From NCBI GenBank assembly GCA_902566315.1, contig CACFIL010000002.1, forward strand, positions 1 through 64,000: DNA of 64,000 bases. Direction: 5' to 3'. The notes below the pieces were generated by a model. That model was not told where the DNA came from. It saw only the letters and a list, made by a program, of their open reading frames with translations, and searched no databases. Positions 43,558 through 52,684 of this stretch are shown here, one piece after another (within the stretch, counting starts at the first letter, position 1; the number at the start of each line of letters is the position of its first letter). The DNA is from an uncultured Pelagibacteraceae bacterium. GTDB taxonomy: Bacteria; Pseudomonadota; Alphaproteobacteria; Pelagibacterales; Pelagibacteraceae. The translations under genes and the position numbers were made by a program.

Positions 43558-43899
43558 TTATGCTACAGGCAAACCATTTTCTACATTTTGGGATGGGTGA
43601 ACAAGAACAACTTTGCCTTCCTCATCTATAGAACCAAGTATTAAAACCTGAGAGACAATTCCTGCAATATTTTTTTCAGGAAAGTTACATATGCCAATGA
43701 CTTGTTTTCCAACTAGATTTTCCTCATTATAATAGTGAGTTATCTGTGCTGATGATTGCTTAATTCCTATATCTTTCCCAAAGTCAACCTCAACAACAAG
43801 AGATGGTTTCCTTGCTTTTTCATTTTTTTTTACCGATATTACTGTTCCTACTCTGATATCTACTTTGTCATAAATGTCGTAGGTTATTTGTTCTTTCAT
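43558..43899 (-). CDS. csaA: CsaA-like tRNA-binding domain protein
   Basis: A stand-alone OB-fold tRNA-binding domain, 113 residues, of the CsaA type (proposed export chaperone). DIRVGTVISVKKNEKARKPS (about residues 15-34), VDFGKDIGIKQSSAQIT and VGKQVIGICNFPEKNIAGI are typical. It forms homodimers in characterised cases. It is head-to-head with argE, with only 25 bases between the two start codons. Confidence 0.9.
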   Translation of the reverse strand: MKEQITYDIYDKVDIRVGTVISVKKNEKARKPSLVVEVDFGKDIGIKQSSAQITHYYNEENLVGKQVIGICNFPEKNIAGIVSQVLILGSIDEEGKVVLVHPSQNVENGLPVA

Positions 43900-43924
43900 A
43901 AATTTAATATATAATTAAAAATAA
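43900..43924 (+). promoter_or_regulatory. Ultra-short divergent promoter csaA/argE
   Basis: Only 25 bases, all A or T, separate the csaA and argE start codons. A perfect TATAAT lies at 43910-43915, ending 9 bases before the argE ATG. This would place the transcription start only a few bases before the ATG, giving a nearly leaderless argE message. The -35 region would then fall in csaA coding sequence. Assignment is by consensus match only. Confidence 0.35.
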
Positions 43925-45112
43925 ATGAGTACAGGAAATAATTTAGAAGAAATATATAGTAATTCTATTAAGATACTAAAAGATTTAATTGCCTTTAAAA
44001 CTGTTTCTGGTGAAAACAATACTCAACTAATTGACTATTGTGATAATATTTTAAATTCATTGGGTGCGGTATCATTTAGAACATATGATGAAGAAGAAAA
44101 AAGAGTAAATCTATTTTCAACTATAAAAGCTAAAAAAAAGAGTAAAAAAAAACCAATAATTTTATCTGGACATACTGATGTGGTTCCAGTTTCTAAAGGA
44201 TGGGCAACAGATCCTTTTGATGCAACAATCAAAGATGACAAATTATTTGGTAGAGGCTCATGTGATATGAAAGGATTTATAGCATGTGCATTAGCATATG
44301 CTCCTATTTTCTCCTCATCAAATTTAGACAGAGATATTCATTTTTCATTTACGTTTGACGAGGAAACTGCTTGCATAGGTGCCCCTATTTTAATTAAAGA
44401 ATTAAAAAAAAGAGAAATTCATGATTGTATTTGCATAGTGGGTGAACCAACTAATATGAAAATAATAGATGCACACAAAGGATGTTATGAATATACAACA
44501 TATTTTGAAGGTCTTGCAGGACATAGTTCACAACCAGAAAAAGGTGTGAGTGCAGTTGAATTTGCTGCAAGATATGTAAATAAACTATTAGAATTAAAAG
44601 AAAATCTTAAATCTAGACAGCTTAAAGATTCTATCTTTGATCCTCCCTACTCAACTTTACAAATTGGTGGAATTTTTGGTGGTATAGCACACAACGTCAT
44701 TGCTGATAAATGCCATATAAACTGGGAGACAAGACCTGTAGTTAAAGAAGATGGAATTTTCTTAAATAACGAAATAGATAAATTTACAAATGAAATTCTT
44801 TTACCAGAAATGCAAAAAATTTATCCAAAATCTTCCATAAAAAAAACTATAATTGGTGAAATTACTGGTTTCGATAGAGTCCCTAACTCAGAAGCATGCG
44901 AATTTGTTTCGAGTATAACTGGAGATAATTCTAGAGATGTAGTTTCTTTCGGAACAGAAGCAGGACTATTTCAGGAGATTGGAATTAGTACAGTTGTATG
45001 TGGACCAGGATCTATAAAGCAAGCTCATAAGATTGATGAATTTATAAAACTATCTGAAATTAAAAAATGTATTAGTTTTTTAGATGGTATAAAAAATAAA
45101 TCTTTGAACTAA
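43925..45112 (+). CDS. argE: Acetylornithine deacetylase (M20 family)
   Basis: Zinc-dependent amidohydrolase releasing ornithine from N-acetylornithine in arginine biosynthesis, 395 residues. LSGHTDVVPVSKGW (about residues 79-92) gives the first metal His and Asp, GRGSCDMKGF (about 108-117) the bridging Asp, TFDEETACIGA (about 141-151) the catalytic Glu pair, and GEPTNMK (about 172) follows. Near the end GPGSIKQAHKIDE provides the last His. It overlaps the convergent aldehyde dehydrogenase stop by 4 bases. Related M20 deacylases (DapE, succinyl-type) are possible but the length fits ArgE. Confidence 0.88.
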   Translation: MSTGNNLEEIYSNSIKILKDLIAFKTVSGENNTQLIDYCDNILNSLGAVSFRTYDEEEKRVNLFSTIKAKKKSKKKPIILSGHTDVVPVSKGWATDPFDATIKDDKLFGRGSCDMKGFIACALAYAPIFSSSNLDRDIHFSFTFDEETACIGAPILIKELKKREIHDCICIVGEPTNMKIIDAHKGCYEYTTYFEGLAGHSSQPEKGVSAVEFAARYVNKLLELKENLKSRQLKDSIFDPPYSTLQIGGIFGGIAHNVIADKCHINWETRPVVKEDGIFLNNEIDKFTNEILLPEMQKIYPKSSIKKTIIGEITGFDRVPNSEACEFVSSITGDNSRDVVSFGTEAGLFQEIGISTVVCGPGSIKQAHKIDEFIKLSEIKKCISFLDGIKNKSLN

Positions 45113-46542
45113 TTCCAACCACCAATAGATTTTACTTCTAAAAATTCTAATAAACCTTCTTTTCCACCTTCTCTTCCTATTCCAGAGTGTTTAAATCCTC
45201 CAAATGGAGCGTCTACAGCAAGTGAAGCCGTGTTTGCAACTATCATCCCAGATCTAAGTTTTCTTGCAACTCTTTTAACTTTTTCTTGATCTTCAGTTTG
45301 AATATAGTTTGTCAAACCATATGGAGTATCATTTGCAATTTCTATTGCTTCTTGCTCTGTTTCAAACGGAATTACAGATAATACTGGACCAAAAATCTCA
45401 GTTCTAGCAATTTCCATATTATTATTTACATCAGCAAATACAGTTGGCTTTACGTAATAACCATCTTCTAAACCATCAGGTTTTCCAGGTCCTCCTGCTA
45501 TTAAATTAGCACCTTCGTCTATACCTTTTTTAATTAAACCTTGAATTTTATTGTATTGTGTTTCTGATATTACTGGACCAATGTGATCTCCTTCTTTTTG
45601 GGGAATATCAACTTTATATTCATTAGCAAATTTTTTTAATCTATTAACTGCATCGTCATAAATTGATTTTTCTACCAGCATTCTTGTAGGTGCATTACAT
45701 GATTGACCTGAATTTCTAAAACATCTTGCAGCTCCTCTTTCAATTGCTTCAGAATCTGCATCTTTAAAAATAATATTTGCTCCCTTTCCACCTAATTCAA
45801 GACTTACCCTCTTAAAGTCTTTTGCTGCATTTTGTGAAATCAGAGCTCCTGCTCTTGTTGAGCCTGTAAAAGATATCATATTCACATCTTTGTGACTGGT
45901 TAGTGCATTACCAGTAGTTTCTCCATCTCCATTAACTAAATTGAACACACCTTTTGGAAAACCTGCCTCATCAATAAGTTCTGCAAGTATTATTGATGAT
46001 AAAGGTGCTAACTCAGAAGGTTTTAAAATCATAGTACACCCTGCTGCTAAAGCTGGGATTACTTTTAAACAAACTTGATTCATTGGCCAATTCCAGGGTG
46101 TTATTAACACACAAACTCCTTTGGGTTCATAAATAATTCTCTGATCTTGTGCATGATCTCCTAAAGGTTTTTCAAAATCAAAAGCTTTAAGATACTTTAT
46201 AAATGATTTCGTATGACTGGCTCCTGTACCAGTTTGTAGTTTTGATGCAAAATCTTTTGGAGCACCCATTTCCATCATTATTGCCTCCGTAGTGTCATTC
46301 CATCTTTTTTTATATAACTCATAAAACTTTTCTAATAGTTTAATTCTCTCTTCTTTTTTTGTGAAACCCCAAGTTTGAAAAGCAGTTTTTGCAGCTGATA
46401 CTGCATCATCAACATCTTCTTTTCCACCCAGTGAAATAACCGCACAACTTTTTTCTGTAGCAGGATTTATTACTTGAATGTCTTTAGAATTTTTTGGTTT
46501 TACCCATTTACCGTTTATATAAAAATTTCTTTTTTCTAACAT
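45109..46542 (-). CDS. NAD(P)-dependent aldehyde dehydrogenase
   Basis: ALDH-superfamily enzyme, 477 residues. ITPWNWPMNQ (about 149), the Glu site VSLELGGKGANIIF (about 249-262), and the catalytic Cys in RNSGQSCNAPTRM (about 279-291) are complete. EIFGPVLSV near residue 383 closes the active site. The gene lies 19 bases after agmatinase in the same direction, which suggests oxidation of an aldehyde from a guanidino- or amino-compound (for example 4-aminobutanal or 4-guanidinobutanal). The specific substrate cannot be read. Confidence 0.9.
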   Translation of the reverse strand: MLEKRNFYINGKWVKPKNSKDIQVINPATEKSCAVISLGGKEDVDDAVSAAKTAFQTWGFTKKEERIKLLEKFYELYKKRWNDTTEAIMMEMGAPKDFASKLQTGTGASHTKSFIKYLKAFDFEKPLGDHAQDQRIIYEPKGVCVLITPWNWPMNQVCLKVIPALAAGCTMILKPSELAPLSSIILAELIDEAGFPKGVFNLVNGDGETTGNALTSHKDVNMISFTGSTRAGALISQNAAKDFKRVSLELGGKGANIIFKDADSEAIERGAARCFRNSGQSCNAPTRMLVEKSIYDDAVNRLKKFANEYKVDIPQKEGDHIGPVISETQYNKIQGLIKKGIDEGANLIAGGPGKPDGLEDGYYVKPTVFADVNNNMEIARTEIFGPVLSVIPFETEQEAIEIANDTPYGLTNYIQTEDQEKVKRVARKLRSGMIVANTASLAVDAPFGGFKHSGIGREGGKEGLLEFLEVKSIGGWN

Positions 46543-46561
46543 ATATTAAGCTATCTGTTCT

Positions 46562-47518
46562 TTAGGCTTTTGCAAACAAATTTGTTAATTCATAAACAAT
46601 TGTTGCAGCTGCCAAAGAAGTTACTTCCGCATGATCATATGCTGGTGCTACCTCAACTACATCTGCTGAAACTAAGTTTAGCCCTGACAATCCTCTTATA
46701 ACATTTACAATTTCTCTCGTAGTCATACCTGCTATCTCAGGCGTACCAGTTCCAGGAGCAAAAGCTGGATCTAAGACATCAATGTCTATCGACAGATATA
46801 AAGCATTGTCTCCTACTCTGTTTCTAATTCTCTCAACTATTTTGTCTATACCTTCTGTTTGAAATTCATCGCAATGAATTATTTTAAAACCAAAACTTTC
46901 ATCATTCTTGATATCTTCTCTACTATAGAGTGGACCTCTTATTCCAACGTGCATTGATGCGTCATCTAAAAATAAGTTTTCCTCTCTAGCTCTCCTAAAT
47001 GGTGTACCGTGTGTGTAAGGTGCTCCAAAATAAGTATCCCAAGTATCTAAGTGAGCATCAAAATGGACTAATGAAACTGGACCTTTATTCTTTTTATTAA
47101 TTGCTCTAAGCAATGGAACAGCTATTGTATGATCGCCACCAAGACTAATAATCGCTCCTACTTTATTTAAAAGATCTGTAGCACCAACTTCTATTTGTTT
47201 TATAGCTTCATCAATATTAAATGGATTACAGGCAATATCTCCTGCATCAGCAACTTGTTGCACTTTAAACGGTTCAACATCGTAACTCGGGTGATAATTT
47301 GTTCTCAAATGCCTTGATGCTTGCCTTATACTTTGAGGTCCAAATCGTGCTCCAGGTCTGTAACTAGTTCCAGAGTCAAAAGGAACTCCTACAATTGCTA
47401 CATCGCAACTTTCAACATCTCTTAATTCAGGCAATCTAGCGAAAGTTGATGGTCCCGCATATCTTGGTACTTTTGTTCCACTTACTGGTTGGATTGGTTT
47501 TTTATTTTTATCTTTCAA
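46562..47518 (-). CDS. speB: Agmatinase/ureohydrolase family
   Basis: Manganese-dependent ureohydrolase splitting urea from a guanidino compound, 318 residues. All metal ligands are seen: His in LGGDHTIAVP (about 130), HFDAHLDTWD (about 150-159) and SIDIDVLDPAFAPGTGTPE (about 231-249). It overlaps a small membrane protein gene upstream by 4 bases and is followed by aldehyde dehydrogenase. Agmatinase, guanidinobutyrase and guanidinopropionase share these motifs; the pairing with an ALDH would fit a guanidinobutyrate route as well as agmatine. No urease is in the window. Confidence 0.85.
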   Translation of the reverse strand: MKDKNKKPIQPVSGTKVPRYAGPSTFARLPELRDVESCDVAIVGVPFDSGTSYRPGARFGPQSIRQASRHLRTNYHPSYDVEPFKVQQVADAGDIACNPFNIDEAIKQIEVGATDLLNKVGAIISLGGDHTIAVPLLRAINKKNKGPVSLVHFDAHLDTWDTYFGAPYTHGTPFRRAREENLFLDDASMHVGIRGPLYSREDIKNDESFGFKIIHCDEFQTEGIDKIVERIRNRVGDNALYLSIDIDVLDPAFAPGTGTPEIAGMTTREIVNVIRGLSGLNLVSADVVEVAPAYDHAEVTSLAAATIVYELTNLFAKA

Positions 47519-47736
47519 TTTTTAGAGCTATTTTTATGAATAAATTCAGCTGCTTTTTTAAAATCATTGATATTTTTTTGATACATAGAAAGCTCTTTAT
47601 TCGAATTTGAAGAAACTAGAATTATTATTAAAGCAATTATAATAGCTGCAGCATAATAAAATGGCATTTTTTTCTTCCAAGAGATTAGAATTTTTGTTGC
47701 GTTGTCTACTTGTTTTTTTGTTGGTCTATTTGCCAT
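47515..47736 (-). CDS. Small single-span membrane protein before agmatinase
   Basis: A 73-residue protein not recognised. A basic N terminus (about residues 1-24) leads into one membrane helix (FYYAAAIIIALIIILVSS, about 26-43), then a Lys/Asn-rich tail. The 4-base ATGA overlap with agmatinase and the 4-base gap to the FadN-like gene indicate it is co-transcribed and probably real. Function unknown. Confidence 0.65.
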   Translation of the reverse strand: MANRPTKKQVDNATKILISWKKKMPFYYAAAIIIALIIILVSSNSNKELSMYQKNINDFKKAAEFIHKNSSKN

Positions 47737-47740
47737 GATG

Positions 47741-49963
47741 TTAGTTTACCAGAGGTTTACCAGTTTTCAATGTATGTTTAATTCTTTCTTGAGTTTTTTC
47801 TGTCTCAATTAGCTTCATAAATGCATCTAACTCTAATTTATACAAATCATCCTCTGATAAAGTTTTTTCTAAAGTAGTATCTCCACCACTTAAAACTTTT
47901 GCTAGCTCTTTTCCAACTTCCATACCATGATCAAGAATAATTTTTTCATTGTATAATTTTTCTAACATTTTTACCATTTTGTCATAAACACTTTTTCCAG
48001 AAAGTTTAAATGTACATTCATCTGGAGGAGAAAAATCTTTATTATTTTGAATTATCTCTTTAGAAACCTGTAATAGACTATTTCTACTCATTATTTTTTT
48101 ATCCTCTGGTCTTAAATATTTTAATGGTTCAGCTTCAATTGGTGATGTTGCAGTTTTAGCATATCCAATAATATCAAAAACTTTTAAAGGAGCATAATCA
48201 GGATCATTTTTAGCTTCTTCAGTTTGAGACCATCTCCAAAGCATTTCTTTACATCCTCCGCCTGCTGGAATTAATCCAACCATAGTCTCAACTAAGCCAA
48301 CTACAATATTGGTATGGGATGCAACGAAATTACTTTGACATAAAACCTCAAAACCACCACCCAATGCCAATCCTGATGGCGCTGATACAACTGGATATTT
48401 AGAATATTTTAAATGTTTACAGGTCTCTTGAAAATATTTAACAAACTCTTCAATAGATTTAAAATCTCCTTTGTCTGCAAAATTCATTGTGTAAGACAAA
48501 TTTACGCCTGCTGAAAATTGCATTGCCTCATTTATTATTATTAAAGGTTTGTCTGTTGCATTTTTTAAGCTATCCATTGAGTCATAATCTAAAGCATTAG
48601 CCTTAGTTGTGAATTCAACAATATTAAAATCATCAAATCTATAGGTTTCTGCAGAGTTATTTTTGTCTAATTTAGTTGCTCTAGGTTTTATTTTTCCTAA
48701 AGTTTCTAAATCTGTGTATTGTTGTCTTTCACCATAAAAGTTTTCGTCTTTGCTTTGTGATAAGTTTTCAAGAAACTTATTATTTTCAAATGTATCTATT
48801 CTTTCAAAAAAATCCTTAACACCAATTTCTTTTAACATTTCAAAAGGTCCCTTAGACCAGTTAAACCCTAGTCTCATTGCTTCATCGATGTCATTAAATT
48901 TATCTGTAATACCTGGAACTAAAGATGAAGCATATTTTATAATTTTTGAAATTACAGACCAAGCGTATTCACCATATTTATCTTTTCTGTTTATAAGACC
49001 AACAATATCCATTTTTTCTGATCCTAAATTGAACTTTTTAGATAGTGAATATTCACCTGTTTCTAAGTTTATACCCTCTAGAATTTTTTTGTTATCAGAC
49101 TTATTCATTCTATAGAAACCACCTTTTCCTTTTCTACCAGTGTACCCAGTTTCTATAAGTTTTTTAACTAATGGTATTTCTTTTGCTACAATTTGAAAGT
49201 CGTCAGTCTCTGGAAGTTCTTTTATAAAACTTTTTAAAACATCGGCCATCAAGTCAATTCCAATTAAATCATAGAGTCCAAATACACCTGTTTTAGGTAT
49301 TCCCATTGGTCTCCCAAAAACGGCGTCAGCTTCTTCAATTGTTAATTTCATTTTAAAAGCTTCAGTCATAGCCACCTGCATAGCATAGACACCAATTCTA
49401 TTTCCTAAAAATCCTGGGGTATCATTACAAATTAATGCTCCTTTTCCTAAATCTTTTTCACAAAAACTTTTAAGTGAATTTATTTGATCTAAATCATTAT
49501 TCTCATTTTTTACAATTTCTAACAAATCCATATATCTGACTGGATTAAAGAAGTGAGTTATACAAAAATCTTTTTTTTCTTCATCTGAAAGTTTTTCTGA
49601 AAGAACTTTAATTGGAATAGAGGATGTATTTGAAGAAACTATTGATCCTTTTTTTCTTTCTTTAAAAATTTTTTCATAAATATTATGTTTAATATCAATT
49701 CTCTCAACGACAGCTTCAACTATCCAGTCTGCTTCACCGACTTCATTAAAATTATCATTTATATTTCCAATATTAATATTATTTATTTTTGACTTATCTA
49801 TTAATAAAGGAGGTCTAGACTTTAAAATTCTTTCTCTAGCTTTTTCAGAAATTTCAGTGGTTAAGTCTAACAATGTTACTGGAACATTTGCATTACATAA
49901 TTGAGCAGCTATTCCACTACCCATTGTACCTGACCCTATAACTACTACTTTATTAATTTTCAT
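47741..49963 (-). CDS. 3-hydroxyacyl-CoA dehydrogenase/enoyl-CoA hydratase fusion, FadN-type order
   Basis: Bifunctional beta-oxidation protein, 740 residues. The N terminus is the dehydrogenase (VVVIGSGTMGSGIAAQLC, residues 6-23; FNPVRYMDLLEIV near 140; GFLGNRIGVYAMQ near 185). The crotonase domain is at the C terminus (NEAMQFSAGVNLSYTMNFAD near 493, APSGLALGGGFEVLCQSNFVASHTN near 535). In FadB/FadJ the hydratase comes first, so this resembles Bacillus FadN. The FadA-type thiolase at 62.6 kb is not adjacent. Confidence 0.88.
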   Translation of the reverse strand: MKINKVVVIGSGTMGSGIAAQLCNANVPVTLLDLTTEISEKARERILKSRPPLLIDKSKINNINIGNINDNFNEVGEADWIVEAVVERIDIKHNIYEKIFKERKKGSIVSSNTSSIPIKVLSEKLSDEEKKDFCITHFFNPVRYMDLLEIVKNENNDLDQINSLKSFCEKDLGKGALICNDTPGFLGNRIGVYAMQVAMTEAFKMKLTIEEADAVFGRPMGIPKTGVFGLYDLIGIDLMADVLKSFIKELPETDDFQIVAKEIPLVKKLIETGYTGRKGKGGFYRMNKSDNKKILEGINLETGEYSLSKKFNLGSEKMDIVGLINRKDKYGEYAWSVISKIIKYASSLVPGITDKFNDIDEAMRLGFNWSKGPFEMLKEIGVKDFFERIDTFENNKFLENLSQSKDENFYGERQQYTDLETLGKIKPRATKLDKNNSAETYRFDDFNIVEFTTKANALDYDSMDSLKNATDKPLIIINEAMQFSAGVNLSYTMNFADKGDFKSIEEFVKYFQETCKHLKYSKYPVVSAPSGLALGGGFEVLCQSNFVASHTNIVVGLVETMVGLIPAGGGCKEMLWRWSQTEEAKNDPDYAPLKVFDIIGYAKTATSPIEAEPLKYLRPEDKKIMSRNSLLQVSKEIIQNNKDFSPPDECTFKLSGKSVYDKMVKMLEKLYNEKIILDHGMEVGKELAKVLSGGDTTLEKTLSEDDLYKLELDAFMKLIETEKTQERIKHTLKTGKPLVN

Positions 49964-50034
49964 AATGAGAATTAAAACTTATAATGAATATCTTATTCAA
50001 GAGCAACTTAAAGCCATTATATATTTTAAAATTA

Positions 50035-50598
50035 TTATTTAATTATTTTTGTAATTGATGGAATTATTGCCACTGCTAGAGCAATTTTGAATAATTCACT
50101 TGGTAAAAAAGGATATAGACCGCCAGCTAAAGCCTTTTCATAACCGATAACTGAGCCCAAATAACCCACCCCAAAAATAAAAATAATAGAAGTTGCTATC
50201 AAAAGAGAAAATAAACTTTTAATATAAGAGTCGTTAAAATCTCTTTCTGCGAAATAGCCTACAACACCTGCTGCAATAGTCATTCCATAAAGATAGCCAG
50301 CTGTTGGGCCTGTTAAATAAAGTAATCCACCGCCTTTTGCAAAAACTGGAAGTCCAATAGCTCCTTCGAAGAGATATAATATGAGTGTAAAAAACGCTAA
50401 CTTTGAACCGAATGTCATTCCGATGATAAAAACTGCAAAAGTTTGCATTGTCATTGGAACTGGCCAAAATGGAACTTGAACTTTTGACGAAAAAGTCAGG
50501 ATAAGTGTGCCTACTATCATCAAAGAAATATTCTGAAAATAAGTATTTATTCTAAAATCTGATAGTAAATTTTTAATCAAAGTCGAATTATTTTTCAT
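50035..50598 (-). CDS. bioY: Biotin transporter BioY
   Basis: Substrate-binding membrane component of biotin uptake, 187 residues with about six membrane helices. VPFWPVPMTMQTFAVFIIGMTFGSK (about residues 43-66) and GGLLYLTGPTAGYLYGM (about 90-106) are the diagnostic blocks. No BioM/BioN or EcfA/T genes are visible, so it may act alone or with a shared energising module. It lies 56 bases after the peptide ABC block start codon region and 71 bases before the FadN-like gene, same strand. Biotin auxotrophy is a reasonable inference only. Confidence 0.92.
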   Translation of the reverse strand: MKNNSTLIKNLLSDFRINTYFQNISLMIVGTLILTFSSKVQVPFWPVPMTMQTFAVFIIGMTFGSKLAFFTLILYLFEGAIGLPVFAKGGGLLYLTGPTAGYLYGMTIAAGVVGYFAERDFNDSYIKSLFSLLIATSIIFIFGVGYLGSVIGYEKALAGGLYPFLPSELFKIALAVAIIPSITKIIK

Positions 50599-50654
50599 CT
50601 TAAAAACTATTTAAACATACTTGAATGCAAAGTTAAAATAATAAATATAAAATT

Positions 50655-52682
50655 TTAATTAATCTGGTCTTTTTGTAATTCTTTTAATGGTATGTGGCAT
50701 CTGATAGAGTTTCCACTGTTAGTTATTTGCCATGGTGGTATCTCATTTTTACAAATATCACCTAATATTCTTGAACATCTCCCCTGAAAACTACACCCTT
50801 TTTGAGGTGGCTTTTCTTCTACGATATCTTCAGCAACTAATTTTGGTTTAATATCTGGATCTGGTTCTAACACCGCTCCTAATAAAACCTCTGTGTAAGG
50901 GTGTGATGGAAATTGATAAACATCATTTGATGGTCCCACTTCACACAATCTTCCTTGATAAAGAACAGCAACTCTATCACTTATAGCTCTTACGACAGCT
51001 AAATCATGTGAAACAAATATATATGTAGTCCCAAAATCTTCTTTAAGTTGTTGTAACAAATTTAATACGGCCGCCTGAACTGATACGTCTAACGCGGATG
51101 TTACTTCATCACATAATATTATATCTGGTTTAGCTGCAAAAGCTCTTGCAACCGCAACTCTCTGTTTTTCACCTCCAGATAATTGTCTAGGGTACCTAGA
51201 CATATAAAATTCACCCAGTCTTACTTTTTGCAATAGCTCTTTAATATTTGTTTTTAATTCTTCACCCTTTAAACCAAAATATAACTTTAATGGTTGTGCT
51301 ATTATTTCCTCAACAGTATGGTTTGGGTTTAAAGACTCATCTGGGTTTTGAAAAATTAATTGAATAATTCTTAAATCATTAGGATCTCTCTCTTTGAGGT
51401 CAGAAGATAAGTTTCTTTTTTGATCAAATTTTATTACTCCATCTTTGGTTCTGAGTAACCCAGCAATAGATTTGAGAATTGTTGATTTTCCACTACCTGA
51501 CTCTCCAACTAGAGCTATAGTTTCACCCTTCTTAATATTAATATTAATATCTTTAACGGTTGGGTTATCATCAGAAATTCTATTTAACACTTGATCTAAA
51601 AGATTTTGCTTAGCGTAACTTATTGAAACTTCTGAAATGTTTAATATTTCTTTATCCTGCAAACTCTTCTTAATTTTATTAACAGTTTGATTAACCTGAC
51701 TGTCATTCATTAAACTCTTATGATTAAAACATCTAACACTAGTGTTTAATTCTTCTAAGTACTCAAGTTGAGGAGAGTTACTTTTACATTTTTCTTCTGA
51801 AAAATCACACCTATCAAAGAAACTACAGCCTCTATGCATTGTTCCAGGTTGAGGTTGGCTACCAGGCATTGATTGTGGAAGTCCTGCAAGTGATAATTTT
51901 GGTATAGATTTAAGCAAACCATAGGTATACGGATGAATTGGTTTTTTAAGAATATCTCGAGAGGGCCCCTCTAAAACTATTTCACCAGAGTACATTACAA
52001 TAATACGATCACTTACTTGAGCTATTGCTCCTAAGTCATGACTTACATAAACCATTGATGTTCCTGTGTCTTTCGCAATGAAGTTAAGAAGTTCTAAAAC
52101 GTGAGCTTGTGTTGTTACGTCTAAGCCGGTTGTTGGCTCATCCAATAGTAGAAGGTCAGGGGTTCCCGCTAATGCCATAGCAACAGCAACTCTCTGTTGT
52201 TGTCCTCCTGAAAGTTCATGAGGATATCTTAGAGCAATTGTTTCAGGTGAGGGAAGTCTCACTTTATTTAACAATTCTGAAATTTTTTGTTCTCTTTCTT
52301 CCTCCTTTAAATCAGAATGCAGCTGTAATGCTTCATCAATTTGATAACCTATTTTTAAATTTGGTGTTAAAGCCTGTCCAGCATTTTGTGGTATCATTGC
52401 AATTTTTCTACCTCTGATTTTTTCCAAATCTCTATTTTTCATTTTTAAAAGATTTGAGGAATTAAATTCACATTCTCCACCAATAGTATAGAGACCATGT
52501 TTAACATACCCCATCATTGCTAGTGCGAGAGTACTTTTTCCAGATCCAGATTCTCCAACAATACCAACGGTTTCACCTTTTTTAATGTTTGTACTTATGT
52601 TTCTAAGTATTAAAATCTCTTCACCTTTTTTACTCTTAAATCCAATGGATAAATTTTTTACTTTTTGAATTATTTCAGTCAT
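50655..52682 (-). CDS. Fused peptide-type ABC transporter ATPase (DppD-DppF)
   Basis: Both ATPases of an oligopeptide/nickel-class importer in one 675-residue chain. First copy: Walker A GESGSGKSTLALA (about 43), signature LSGGQQQRVAVA, Walker B LLLLDEPTTGLD, then an oligo-HPY tail with Cys (GCSFFDRCDFSEEKC). Second copy: GESGSGKSTILKS (about 392), LSGGEKQRVAVA, IILCDEVTSALD, tail GCSFQGRCSRILGDIC. The Cys tails match those in Dpp/Opp ATPases that can carry a cluster. It follows the permease genes by 2 bases. Confidence 0.93.
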   Translation of the reverse strand: MTEIIQKVKNLSIGFKSKKGEEILILRNISTNIKKGETVGIVGESGSGKSTLALAMMGYVKHGLYTIGGECEFNSSNLLKMKNRDLEKIRGRKIAMIPQNAGQALTPNLKIGYQIDEALQLHSDLKEEEREQKISELLNKVRLPSPETIALRYPHELSGGQQQRVAVAMALAGTPDLLLLDEPTTGLDVTTQAHVLELLNFIAKDTGTSMVYVSHDLGAIAQVSDRIIVMYSGEIVLEGPSRDILKKPIHPYTYGLLKSIPKLSLAGLPQSMPGSQPQPGTMHRGCSFFDRCDFSEEKCKSNSPQLEYLEELNTSVRCFNHKSLMNDSQVNQTVNKIKKSLQDKEILNISEVSISYAKQNLLDQVLNRISDDNPTVKDININIKKGETIALVGESGSGKSTILKSIAGLLRTKDGVIKFDQKRNLSSDLKERDPNDLRIIQLIFQNPDESLNPNHTVEEIIAQPLKLYFGLKGEELKTNIKELLQKVRLGEFYMSRYPRQLSGGEKQRVAVARAFAAKPDIILCDEVTSALDVSVQAAVLNLLQQLKEDFGTTYIFVSHDLAVVRAISDRVAVLYQGRLCEVGPSNDVYQFPSHPYTEVLLGAVLEPDPDIKPKLVAEDIVEEKPPQKGCSFQGRCSRILGDICKNEIPPWQITNSGNSIRCHIPLKELQKDQIN

Positions 52683-52684
52683 TT

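Noticed and set aside
48750-49115. 121-codon open frame on plus inside the FadN-type gene
   Set aside because: Antisense to conserved dehydrogenase coding sequence, no ribosome site, composition typical of a shadow frame.
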